From the NCBI RefSeq assembly GCF_014174165.1, contig NZ_JABEQN010000001.1, positions 62,001 to 126,000 of the forward strand: a DNA stretch of 64,000 nucleotides, written 5' to 3'. Positions 55,286-64,000 of this stretch are shown piece by piece (position 1 is the first letter of the stretch; each line of letters opens with the position of its first letter). Origin of the DNA: Gluconacetobacter dulcium. Its GTDB lineage: Bacteria > Pseudomonadota > Alphaproteobacteria > Acetobacterales > Acetobacteraceae. Position numbers and translations under genes: made by a program. The notes beneath the pieces are model-generated. The model was not told where the DNA came from. It made no database searches and saw only the letters and a list, made by a program, of their open reading frames with translations.

Positions 55286-55380
55286 CGTTCGGCTCCCTCC
55301 CTTTTGAGGGCAGCATGAAGTCTGTAGCGCCATCCGTAAAGAACGAGCAGCGGTGCTTTCGATGGTTTTTCAACGACAAA

Positions 55381-55410
55381 AGGCCCGGAAGAGTAAACTC
55401 TTCCGGGCCT
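55381..55410 (-). terminator. intrinsic terminator downstream of rplI
   Basis: A perfect 14-bp inverted repeat (AGGCCCGGAAGAGT and its complement) with a tiny loop. On the minus strand it is followed by CCTTTTG, giving a T-run, and it lies 35 bases past the rplI stop. An A-rich stretch before it means it may also work weakly on the plus strand. Confidence 0.85.
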
Positions 55411-55444
55411 TTCGCAGCTTCGGCGGCCTGCGCCGCGAGTCGGA

Positions 55445-56011
55445 TCAGGCTTCGGCCGAAGCCTCTTCCGTTTCCTCGACCAGTGCTTCCTCGACGAAGC
55501 CGGCAGGCTCTTCTTCAGCGCCGATGGCCTCGCCGCGTGCCTGACGCTCGGCTTCCTCTTCCGACCGCGCCACGTTGACCGTGACGGGGATCGACACTTC
55601 CGGATGCAGCGCCACGCGCACGGTGTACAGGCCCAGCTGCTTGATCGGGTGCTCAAGGACAACCTGGGTGCGCGAAACCGTCAGCCCGGCCGCCGTGGTG
55701 GCCTCGGCCACGTCACGGGTCGTGACCGAGCCATACAGGCTGCCGCTGTCGCCGGCCTGACGGATCAGGACAACGGACAGGCCATGCATGCGCTCGGACA
55801 GGCGCTCGGCCTCTTCACGGCGCTTCAGGTTCAGCGCCTCAAGCTGCACGCGCTCGCGCTCGAAACGCTCGCGGTTCATGCCGTTGGCGCGGATCGCCTT
55901 GCCCTGCGGCAGAAGGAAGTTACGGGCATAACCCGGCTTCACCTTCACGATGTCGCCCATCTGCCCCAGGTTTTCGACGCGCTGGAGCAGGATCAGTTCT
56001 ACTGCGGACAT
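55445..56011 (-). CDS. rplI: 50S ribosomal protein L9
   Basis: Ribosomal protein L9, binding 23S rRNA near L1. The 188-aa form has the L9 signature [21 protein letters not shown] near residue 20, the long connecting helix ([25 protein letters not shown]) and the C-terminal domain ending [16 protein letters not shown]. An additional acidic tail of ~30 residues (Glu/Ala-rich) extends past the E. coli length of 149, as often in alphaproteobacteria. It is last in rpsF-rpsR-rplI and is followed by a strong terminator. Confidence 0.97.
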   Translation of the reverse strand: MSAVELILLQRVENLGQMGDIVKVKPGYARNFLLPQGKAIRANGMNRERFERERVQLEALNLKRREEAERLSERMHGLSVVLIRQAGDSGSLYGSVTTRDVAEATTAAGLTVSRTQVVLEHPIKQLGLYTVRVALHPEVSIPVTVNVARSEEEAERQARGEAIGAEEEPAGFVEEALVEETEEASAEA

Positions 56012-56023
56012 GATCTGCCTCCC

Positions 56024-56299
56024 TCAACCGACGATGTAAGGCAGCAGGGCCAGGAAGCGGGCCCGCTTGATCGCCTGGGCCAGCTCGCGCTGCTTCTTCG
56101 CCGAAACGGCGGTGATGCGGCTCGGCACGATCTTGCCGCGCTCGGACAGGAAGCGGCTAAGCAGACGCACGTCCTTGTAGTCGATCTTCGGCGCGTTGGG
56201 GCCGGAGAACGGGCAGGATTTGCGGCGGCGATAGAACGGCCGACGGGCGCCCACGGCCGTGCGACGGGCGGCGGGATTGATTTCGGTGGTGTCGGACAT
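56024..56299 (-). CDS. rpsR: 30S ribosomal protein S18
   Basis: Ribosomal protein S18, which pairs with S6 on the platform of the 30S subunit. The 91-aa protein contains [51 protein letters not shown] in two parts, and ends [13 protein letters not shown], all standard. It has six bases before it from rpsF and twelve after it to rplI, in the conserved operon. Confidence 0.97.
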   Translation of the reverse strand: MSDTTEINPAARRTAVGARRPFYRRRKSCPFSGPNAPKIDYKDVRLLSRFLSERGKIVPSRITAVSAKKQRELAQAIKRARFLALLPYIVG

Positions 56300-56305
56300 G
56301 GATTC

Positions 56306-56776
56306 TTACTCCGCTTCGCCGTCGATATCGCGCGGCTCGTCATTGCGGGCGCGGAATTCCTCGCGGTCGTCATAGCTGCGACGGGGGCCGCCACGGCCGC
56401 TCTCAAACCGGCCGGCCGGCTTCGGGCCACGGAAACCGCGCTCGCGCTCGTCGCCCTTGCGGGACAGGATCACGGACGGCGCCTCGTCGATCTCTTCGAC
56501 GCGCAGGGTCAGGACGCGCATCACGTCCTCGTTCAGGCTCAGCTGGCGCTCGATCTCCTTGATCGTCTCCGGCTTCGCATCCAGACCCAGGAGCATGTAG
56601 TGCCCCTTGCGGTTCTTCTTCATGCGATAGGCCAGGCTGCGCAGGCCCCAATATTCGCGCTTCTTGACGGCACCGCCATCAGTCTCCAGCAGGGCCGCGA
56701 TTCCGTCGGCGACGGCTTCGACCTGCTGCTGCGACACGTCATTCCGTGCAATGAACACGGTCTCATATAACGGCAT
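56306..56776 (-). CDS. rpsF: 30S ribosomal protein S6
   Basis: Ribosomal protein S6, binding S18 and 16S rRNA. The 156-aa protein has YETVFIARNDVSQQQVEAV, the KKREYWGLRSLAYRMKKNRKG strand-loop and LSLNEDVMRVLTLRVEE. A long Arg/Gly/Glu-rich C-terminal extension (FRGPKPAGRFESGRGGPRRS) is absent from E. coli S6 but usual in this class. It is first in the rpsF-rpsR-rplI operon; the 150-base gap upstream should hold the promoter. Confidence 0.97.
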   Translation of the reverse strand: MPLYETVFIARNDVSQQQVEAVADGIAALLETDGGAVKKREYWGLRSLAYRMKKNRKGHYMLLGLDAKPETIKEIERQLSLNEDVMRVLTLRVEEIDEAPSVILSRKGDERERGFRGPKPAGRFESGRGGPRRSYDDREEFRARNDEPRDIDGEAE

Positions 56777-56929
56777 GGGAACTCCCTTCGGATAAGGTCA
56801 ACCCGGCCGCCTCGGACACGGTCCGCACGGCGCCCCTCCCGGGGGGCATGGGTATAGCCGGGGCGATGCCGCGCCCGAGCAGGGAAGGAGCGGTGTGAAG
56901 CACAAACCCCGCCCGATCACAAGGAAAAA

Positions 56930-57505
56930 CTAATCGCGCAGCCAGGCCGGCACGCTCATGCCCAGCCGGTCGGGAATGTCCCACACCTCGCGCACCATGC
57001 GCACCTTGCGGAATCCGGCCTGGAGATACGTCTCCATCGCCCTGGGATGGTCGGCCGTGCAGGTATTGACCCGCACGCTCTGGGGCCGCGAGGCCCAGGC
57101 CGCGTCAAGCGCGGCCCGCAGGAAGGTCCGCCCGATTCCCTGCCCGATCTGCCCCGGCATCAGCCCGAAATAGGCCAGATTGACCTCACCGGGCACCTGC
57201 CGATCCAGTTCGAAGAAACCGCAGACCTCGTCACCCCGCCACAGGACATGCACCTCGACGCGCGGATCGCGCAGCAGGGCGACCAGTTCCCCCTCGGGCA
57301 TGACCCGGCGCATCCACCAGCAATAATCCTGCCCCACACCGTCATAGAGACGCCGATAGAAGGCAGCCTCGGGCGCCGGCTGCCGCACGATCCGGTACGC
57401 CGCCGGCAGCACGGGCGCGGCACCCGCAGGCGGCGCGTCCATGCACAGGAACGTCACGTCGACGACGATCCGGGTCGTCGGCCCGGACCCGATCATCGCA
57501 TTCAC
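56930..57505 (-). CDS. GNAT-family N-acetyltransferase
   Basis: A 191-aa acetyl-CoA-dependent transferase. The GNAT core is visible in [23 protein letters not shown], then the acetyl-CoA loop [16 protein letters not shown] near residue 130 and [19 protein letters not shown], where the conserved Tyr and C-terminal strand lie. Substrate unknown. The start is GTG at 57505 with GAGG upstream; an ATG three codons later is possible. It lies 12 bases after rpoD in the same direction and may be read from the rpoD transcript. Confidence 0.88.
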   Translation of the reverse strand: MNAMIGSGPTTRIVVDVTFLCMDAPPAGAAPVLPAAYRIVRQPAPEAAFYRRLYDGVGQDYCWWMRRVMPEGELVALLRDPRVEVHVLWRGDEVCGFFELDRQVPGEVNLAYFGLMPGQIGQGIGRTFLRAALDAAWASRPQSVRVNTCTADHPRAMETYLQAGFRKVRMVREVWDIPDRLGMSVPAWLRD

Positions 57506-57516
57506 GACACCCGGCC

Positions 57517-59454
<1,938 letters not shown>

Positions 59455-59533
59455 CGCCTGCCCTATCCCTAAGCGCTAACCCGCCGCCACGCTTTCCCCG
59501 CGCCACGGCATCGCCGGCCCTGCCTCACATCCG

Positions 59534-59557
59534 GTCTCCCTCACGGGTGTGGGAGAC
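59534..59557. repeat. 7-bp inverted repeat in the rpoD upstream region
   Basis: GTCTCCC and GGGAGAC face each other across ten bases, about 80 bases before the rpoD start. It lies in the leader or promoter region and could be an mRNA hairpin or an operator; there is no T-run. Confidence 0.4.
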
Positions 59558-59580
59558 AAACCTCCGGATACGAAACGGCC

Positions 59581-59609
59581 ATTCTATCGCATCTGACAAA
59601 TTACAAGTG
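59581..59609 (-). promoter_or_regulatory. possible rpoD promoter (-10 TAGAAT)
   Basis: On the minus strand, TAGAAT lies 17 bases downstream of CACTTG. The -10 is reasonable and the -35 weak. It sits in an AT-richer patch of the 217-base dnaG-rpoD gap, about 127 bases before the rpoD start. Confidence 0.3.
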
Positions 59610-59671
59610 GTGTGCAGGTGGTCGATTCACCCGCCAAAGTCAAGGCCCGGCTTGTTTCAGCCCCCGGAATG

Positions 59672-61504
59672 TCACCCGTCGTCGGCCGATAATTCCCCCC
59701 GCCGCAGGGCTTCCCAGGCCAGCAGCCGGGGGCGCAGACTGCCCCACGCGCGCGCGTCCAGCGTGCCGGCGCACATCCGTTCGGTATCCACCCGCAGATC
59801 CTCGCCGAACCGGCGCACATTCATCAGCGCATAGAAATGCCACCATTCCTGCGCGACATCGACCGCCATCAGATCGTCAGGCGCACTGAGCGCCATCGGC
59901 AGCGGCCGGGCCGACAGCACGGCGGCGCGCTCGTCCGCCAGCCCGGCCTCGTCCATCCAGGCCGCCAGCGCATCGGCATCCATCGGCACCCCTTCCGACG
60001 CCGCATCCATCAGCCCCGCCCGGACCCGGCCCAGCACCGGCGGCAGATCCAGCCGGCAATAGGCATCCTCAACCTCGGACAACAGCCCCGGATGACGCAG
60101 CAGGATCGCCGTCAGGATTCGCATGCGCTCCTCCGTCGCCGCCAGGGCATCGAACGGCGCCGACACCACCGAGACGACAGACGGCCGGGCCGCGCCGTCC
60201 CGACGCGCCCCGCCACCCGGCCGGCGCCGATAGGTCTCGAAGAACCGGTCCACCAATGTCGAGCGGTATTCGGAGGCAAGGCTCTTGTCGGCGATCATCG
60301 CCGCCGCATCGGTCAGCCGCCGGCGCAGCGCCGCCCGCTGCTCCGGCCCCGGATCGCGCACCCCCTGGGTCAGCAGGTCGAACAACACCGCACTCAACGG
60401 CCGCGCGCCCTCCACCAGGGCGGCAACCGCCCCCGCGCCGCGCGTCCGCAGCAGACTGTCCGGGTCCTCCCCCTCGGGCAGGGTGCAGAAACGAACCGTC
60501 CGATCCATCGACAGCAGCGGCAACGCGGTCTCGGCCGCCTTCACCGCCGCACGCTGCCCCGCGCCATCCCCGTCGAAACACAAGATCGGCGCCGGCGCCA
60601 GACGCCACAGTTCCTCCATCTGCTCGGGGGTCAGGGCCGTGCCCAGCGGCGCCACCGCGCCCGGAAAACCCGCCTGATGCAGGGCGATAACATCCATATA
60701 GCCTTCGACGACCAGCAACTCGACCGGCGGCGCCCCACGCGGCCGCGCCATCCGCAGCGCGCCGCGGGCACGGTCCATGCCAAACAGCACCCGCCGCTTG
60801 GAAAACAGCTCGGTTTCCGGCCCGTTCAGATATTTCGGCTGCCCGTCGCCCAGGATACGCCCGCCGAACGACACCAGCGCCCCCCGCCGGTCGCGGATCG
60901 GAAACGTGACGCGGTTGAAGAACAGTTCCCCCTTCGGCCGCCCGTCCTCATCCACCCGCATCAGCCCCGCCCGCGCCAGCAGGTCGGGCGTCACGCCTTT
61001 CGGACGCAGCTCCTCCAGCAGCGCCCCCCGGCCATCGCCCGACCAGCCCAGCCCGAATCCGGCGATCGTCTCGTCGGACAGGCCGCGCCCGCGCAGATAG
61101 GCCAGCCCGCTCCACCCTTCCGGCGCATGCAGCCGCCGCACCCAGTCGGCCTGCACCAGTTCCAGCACCTCGGCCAGGTCGCGGGCGCGCTGCTCGTTCT
61201 CACGCTGCTGGGGGCTGGCGCGCGGCACCTCCATGCCCGCAGCGGCCGCCAGTTCGGCCACCGCCTCGGGAAACCCCCGCCCCTCGCTCTGCATCACGAA
61301 CGTGATCACATCGCCATGCGCCCCACAACCGAAGCAATGGTAGTGGTCGTCATAGACGTAGAAGGACGGCGTCTTCTCGCCATGGAAGGGGCAGCACGCC
61401 TTCCAGTTCCGCCCCGAACGGACCAGCCGGGTCCGTCGCCCGATCACGGCAGCGATCGGCGTGCGGGCACGAAGCTCCTCCAGAAAGGCGGGGTCGAGTG
61501 CCAC
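59672..61504 (-). CDS. dnaG: DnaG, DNA primase
   Basis: Makes RNA primers for DNA replication. The 610-aa protein has the CHC2 zinc-ribbon (Cys38, His41 in CCPFHGEKTPSF; Cys57, Cys60 in HCFGCGAHGD), the RNA polymerase core, the Toprim domain (VEGYMDVIALHQAGF and CFDGDGAGQRAAVKAA, ~260-345) and a C-terminal helicase-binding domain. The start is taken as GTG at 61504, just after the yqeY stop at 61509; the frame open upstream overlaps yqeY and lacks similarity. Confidence 0.96.
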   Translation of the reverse strand: MALDPAFLEELRARTPIAAVIGRRTRLVRSGRNWKACCPFHGEKTPSFYVYDDHYHCFGCGAHGDVITFVMQSEGRGFPEAVAELAAAAGMEVPRASPQQRENEQRARDLAEVLELVQADWVRRLHAPEGWSGLAYLRGRGLSDETIAGFGLGWSGDGRGALLEELRPKGVTPDLLARAGLMRVDEDGRPKGELFFNRVTFPIRDRRGALVSFGGRILGDGQPKYLNGPETELFSKRRVLFGMDRARGALRMARPRGAPPVELLVVEGYMDVIALHQAGFPGAVAPLGTALTPEQMEELWRLAPAPILCFDGDGAGQRAAVKAAETALPLLSMDRTVRFCTLPEGEDPDSLLRTRGAGAVAALVEGARPLSAVLFDLLTQGVRDPGPEQRAALRRRLTDAAAMIADKSLASEYRSTLVDRFFETYRRRPGGGARRDGAARPSVVSVVSAPFDALAATEERMRILTAILLRHPGLLSEVEDAYCRLDLPPVLGRVRAGLMDAASEGVPMDADALAAWMDEAGLADERAAVLSARPLPMALSAPDDLMAVDVAQEWWHFYALMNVRRFGEDLRVDTERMCAGTLDARAWGSLRPRLLAWEALRRGELSADDG

Positions 61505-61508
61505 CGCG

Positions 61509-61964
61509 TCAGGCGGACAGCAGCGACTTGACCAGTGCGCTGGCCTGTCCCGCGTCCAGCGCCGCGCCAAAGCGCACCTTCAGCGCCGCCATCACCTTGC
61601 CCATATCCTTCATCGAACCCGCCCCCAGTTCGGCGATCGCCTCGCGCGCCGCCGCCTCCAGCGTCGCCGCGTCCAGTTCGGCGGGCAGATAGGCGCGAAT
61701 GGTCGCGATCTCGGCCTCTTCCTTCTCGGCCAGTTCGGGCCGGCCACCCTGATGATACATCGTGGCCGACTCGGTGCGCGACTTGATCATGCCGCGCAGC
61801 ATCGACACGATCTCGTCCTCCGACACCTCGGCGCTCCGCGCACGGGCGGCGATGTCCACATCCTTCAGCTTCGCATTGACCATGCGCAGGGTCGCCACCT
61901 GCGCGCTCTGCCCGGCCTTCATCGCCGCCTTGAGGTCTTCCATGAAACGTGCGCGAAGGCTCAT
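61509..61964 (-). CDS. yqeY: GatB/YqeY-domain protein
   Basis: A 151-aa helical protein of the YqeY family, related to the tRNA-binding tail of GatB amidotransferase. It has SLRARFMEDLKAAMKAGQ at the N-terminus, TLRMVNAKLKDVDIAAR, YHQGGRPELAEKEEAEIATIRAYLP and KDMGKVMAALKVRF. The role is not established; the link to dnaG-rpoD is conserved in alphaproteobacteria. It has four bases to dnaG, so the two are probably co-transcribed. It is divergent from carA. Confidence 0.93.
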   Translation of the reverse strand: MSLRARFMEDLKAAMKAGQSAQVATLRMVNAKLKDVDIAARARSAEVSEDEIVSMLRGMIKSRTESATMYHQGGRPELAEKEEAEIATIRAYLPAELDAATLEAAAREAIAELGAGSMKDMGKVMAALKVRFGAALDAGQASALVKSLLSA

Positions 61965-61986
61965 GATCCGTCACTCCTGAATTGAG

Positions 61987-62010
61987 AGGCACCTACCGGA
62001 CGGGGTGCCT
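61987..62010. repeat. inverted repeat in the yqeY-carA divergent region
   Basis: AGGCACC and GGTGCCT are perfect complements separated by ten bases, 23 bases from the yqeY start. It could be an operator for either gene or a leader hairpin. Confidence 0.45.
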
Positions 62011-62033
62011 TCGGGTAAACAGCCGGAAGATTT

Positions 62034-62066
62034 TTCCCACCCGACAGGGAACAATCAGGGTGGGAA
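62034..62066. promoter_or_regulatory. hairpin in the carA leader
   Basis: TTCCCACCC at 62034-62042 pairs perfectly with GGGTGGGAA at 62058-62066 across 15 bases, followed by TTTTC. A shorter stem (CCAGCC at 62075-62080 with GGCTGG at 62089-62094) follows. The first stem with its T-run has terminator-like form 60 bases before the carA start, compatible with attenuation. Confidence 0.4.
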
Positions 62067-62125
62067 TTTTCTTCCCAGCCCCACGAGAGGCTGGTAGGAG
62101 ATAACCCCGGAAGGAAGAATTCTCC

Positions 62126-63550
62126 ATGCCGTCATCGATCGACCACATCATCGACCGTCTGGGCGGGGCCGACAACGCCGCCCGCCTGACCGGCGTCGGG
62201 ACCGAGGCCATTCGCAAATGGCGTCAGGCCGGCGCGATTCCGCCCAAGCACTGGACGGTGATCCTGCGCCATACCGGCCTCAGCCTGTCCGACCTGCAAC
62301 CCGATAGCGTGCCCCCCGACCAAGCATCCGATGGACCGGAGACCCAGATGACCGAGCGCCAGGTTCCCGCCTCGTCCCAAGCCGCCATTCCCACGGGCGC
62401 CACCGCCGCCCTGGTGCTGGCCGACGGCACCGTGCTGTGGGGGCGCGGCTTCGGCGCGCACACGCCGGCCACCGGCGCCGCCATCGGCGAACTCTGCTTC
62501 TCCACCGGCATGACCGGCTATCAGGAAACCCTGACCGACCCGTCCTTCGCCGGCCAGATCATCACCTTCACCTTTCCGCATATCGGCAATGTCGGCACCA
62601 ACGAAGCCGATGACGAAGCCACCCGCGTCGCGGCACGCGGCCTGGTGGTCAAGCAGGACCTCACCGAACCCGCCAACTGGCGCGCCACGCAGGGTCTCGA
62701 TCGCTGGCTGAAGGCCCAGGGCGTCCCCGGCATCTGCGGCGTCGATACCCGCGCGATCACGCTCCGCATCCGCGACGGCGGCGCGCAGACCGCCATCCTG
62801 TCCTACCCCGCCGACGGCGCGTTCGACCTCGACGCCCTGCGCGCCCAGGCCGCCGCCTGGCCCGGCCTGGAAGGCATGGACCTGGCCCGCGACGTTACCT
62901 GCGCCCAGGCCTATCCATGGGCCGAAGGCGTATGGACCTGGCCCGGCGGCACCCTGCCCCTGCCCGAAAAACGCCGCCGCGTCGTCGCCGTCGATTACGG
63001 CGCCAAGCGCAACATCCTGCGCTGCCTGGCCAATGCCGGCTGCGATGTCACGGTCGTCCCCGCCACCGCCACGGCGGAAGAGATCCTGGCGCTCGATCCC
63101 GCCGGCGTCTTCCTCTCCAACGGCCCCGGCGACCCGGCCGCGACCGCCGCCTATGCGGTGCCGGCCATCCAGGGCGTGCTCAAGGCCGGCAAGCCGATCT
63201 TCGGCATCTGCCTCGGCCACCAGCTCCTGGCGCAGGCGCTGGGCGCGCGCACCTACAAGCTGGCGCGCGGCCATCGCGGCGCCAACCAGCCCGTCAAGGA
63301 CCTGGGCACCGGCAAGGTCGAGATCACCAGCCAGAATCACGGTTTCGCGGTGGACGAATCCAGCCTGCCCGACGATGTCCGCGTGACGCATACCAGCCTG
63401 TTCGACGGCTCGAACGAAGGCATCGCCTCCACGCGCTACGCGGCCTTCTCGGTCCAGTACCACCCCGAGGCCAGCCCCGGCCCGTCGGACAGCCACTACC
63501 TGTTCGACCGCTTCGTCGCCCTGATCGACCGCACCAATCAGCCCGCCTGA
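62126..63550 (+). CDS. carA: carbamoyl-phosphate synthase small subunit with N-terminal helix-turn-helix extension
   Basis: Glutaminase subunit of carbamoyl-phosphate synthase, feeding ammonia to CarB for arginine and pyrimidine synthesis. From the ATG at 62348 (Met75) onward it is a normal ~400-aa CarA: TGMTGYQETLTDPSF, then a class I amidotransferase domain with the nucleophile Cys in FGICLGHQLLAQ and the His-Glu pair in VQYHPEASPGP. Upstream in the same frame from ATG 62126, with AGGAAG at good spacing, are 74 residues that form a YdaS/Cro-like helix-turn-helix (IDRLGGADNAARLTGVGTEA, IRKWRQAGAIP). The inner start also has GGAG at 7 bases. So a fusion form and a plain CarA may both be made. 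Confidence 0.9.
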   Translation: MPSSIDHIIDRLGGADNAARLTGVGTEAIRKWRQAGAIPPKHWTVILRHTGLSLSDLQPDSVPPDQASDGPETQMTERQVPASSQAAIPTGATAALVLADGTVLWGRGFGAHTPATGAAIGELCFSTGMTGYQETLTDPSFAGQIITFTFPHIGNVGTNEADDEATRVAARGLVVKQDLTEPANWRATQGLDRWLKAQGVPGICGVDTRAITLRIRDGGAQTAILSYPADGAFDLDALRAQAAAWPGLEGMDLARDVTCAQAYPWAEGVWTWPGGTLPLPEKRRRVVAVDYGAKRNILRCLANAGCDVTVVPATATAEEILALDPAGVFLSNGPGDPAATAAYAVPAIQGVLKAGKPIFGICLGHQLLAQALGARTYKLARGHRGANQPVKDLGTGKVEITSQNHGFAVDESSLPDDVRVTHTSLFDGSNEGIASTRYAAFSVQYHPEASPGPSDSHYLFDRFVALIDRTNQPA

Positions 63551-63562
63551 AAGTCGCGCCCC

Positions 63563-64000
63563 ATGCCCAAACGGACAGACATACGCTCGATCCTGATCAT
63601 CGGCGCCGGCCCCATCGTCATCGGCCAGGCCTGTGAATTCGACTATTCCGGCGCCCAGGCCTGCAAGGCCCTGCGCGAGGAAGGCTATCGGGTCATCCTG
63701 GTCAACTCCAACCCGGCCACGATCATGACCGATCCCGGCCTGGCGGACGCCACCTATATCGAGCCCATCACCCCCGAATTCGTCGAACGCATCATCCTGC
63801 GCGAAAAGCCCGATGCGGTGCTGCCCACCATGGGCGGCCAGACGGCGCTGAACACCGCAATGGCGCTCGACAAGTCGGGCTTCCTCAAGAAGCACGGCGT
63901 GGAGCTGATCGGCGCGGATGCCGAGGTGATCGACCGCGCCGAAGACCGGCAGAAATTCCGCGAGGCGATGGATGCGATCGGCATCGAAAGCCCCCGCAGC
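63563..64000 (+). CDS. carB: carbamoyl-phosphate synthase large subunit (5' part only)
   Basis: The first 146 codons of carB, running off the window end. The start reads [26 protein letters not shown] in two pieces, the well-known first ATP-grasp region, followed by [11 protein letters not shown] and [14 protein letters not shown]. This subunit joins bicarbonate, ammonia from CarA and two ATP to make carbamoyl phosphate. It starts 12 bases after carA, as usual for carAB. Confidence 0.96.
   Translation, partial: MPKRTDIRSILIIGAGPIVIGQACEFDYSGAQACKALREEGYRVILVNSNPATIMTDPGLADATYIEPITPEFVERIILREKPDAVLPTMGGQTALNTAMALDKSGFLKKHGVELIGADAEVIDRAEDRQKFREAMDAIGIESPRS

Overview
The window is high-GC, densely packed chromosomal DNA from an alphaproteobacterium. 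Gene content and order (yqeY-dnaG-rpoD opposite carAB, rpsF-rpsR-rplI, hslVU, pepA-holC, lptFG-lptD-surA-ksgA, a lactate-utilisation lutABC operon, a Che3-type chemosensory cluster, cyclopropane fatty-acid synthase) fit an acetic acid bacterium of the Acetobacteraceae, in the Gluconacetobacter/Komagataeibacter direction. That assignment is inference from gene content. No rRNA, tRNA, CRISPR array, insertion sequence or prophage was seen.

Layout. 0-5.2 kb: a CbpA-type J protein, a small secreted protein, lutABC behind a perfect palindrome, and a YecA/SEC-C protein. 5.2-7.1 kb: an AT-rich island with an unusual two-lobed retropepsin-like exported protein. 7.1-9.8 kb: aldo/keto reductase, DUF2272 lipoprotein, SufE. 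10-23.2 kb (all minus strand): cheW-cheR-cheW-mcp-cheA(REC)-cheB-hybrid kinase-hybrid kinase-hslV-hslU, nearly all coupled by stop/start overlaps. The cluster resembles the Che3 (alternative cellular function) systems. Its first hybrid kinase, like CheS3, is broken by a frameshift beside a GC repeat and a C7 run. 23.3-27 kb: a DUF4389-like membrane protein, ftsEX, a YdcF-like protein and PlsC, then a gap with two perfect DnaA boxes around an AT-rich tract. 27-33.4 kb: DUF2125 protein, PhaR, GST, GloB, methyltransferase, and psd-pssA for phosphatidylethanolamine synthesis. 33.2-39.7 kb (minus): a six-gene hydrogenase-4-like operon (hyfB-C-E-F-G-I) whose large subunit lacks the Ni-Fe cysteines and whose membrane subunits have lost the usual proton-path lysines. 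39.7-46.9 kb: aldo/keto reductase, holC, pepA, cysQ, a Sua5/TsaC protein, a coiled-coil membrane protein and an FAD-linked oxidase. 47-54 kb: lptF-lptG-lptD-surA-ksgA, a chain of overlapping outer-membrane biogenesis genes. 54-64 kb: cfa, ribosomal genes with a clear terminator, a GNAT, rpoD, dnaG, yqeY, and carA (fused to an N-terminal helix-turn-helix) followed by the start of carB.

The most unusual items are the degenerate Hyf/Ehr-like complex, the HTH-CarA fusion with two plausible starts, the frameshifted CheS3-like kinase inside an otherwise intact chemosensory operon, the AT-rich retropepsin-like gene, and the DnaA-box region near 27 kb.
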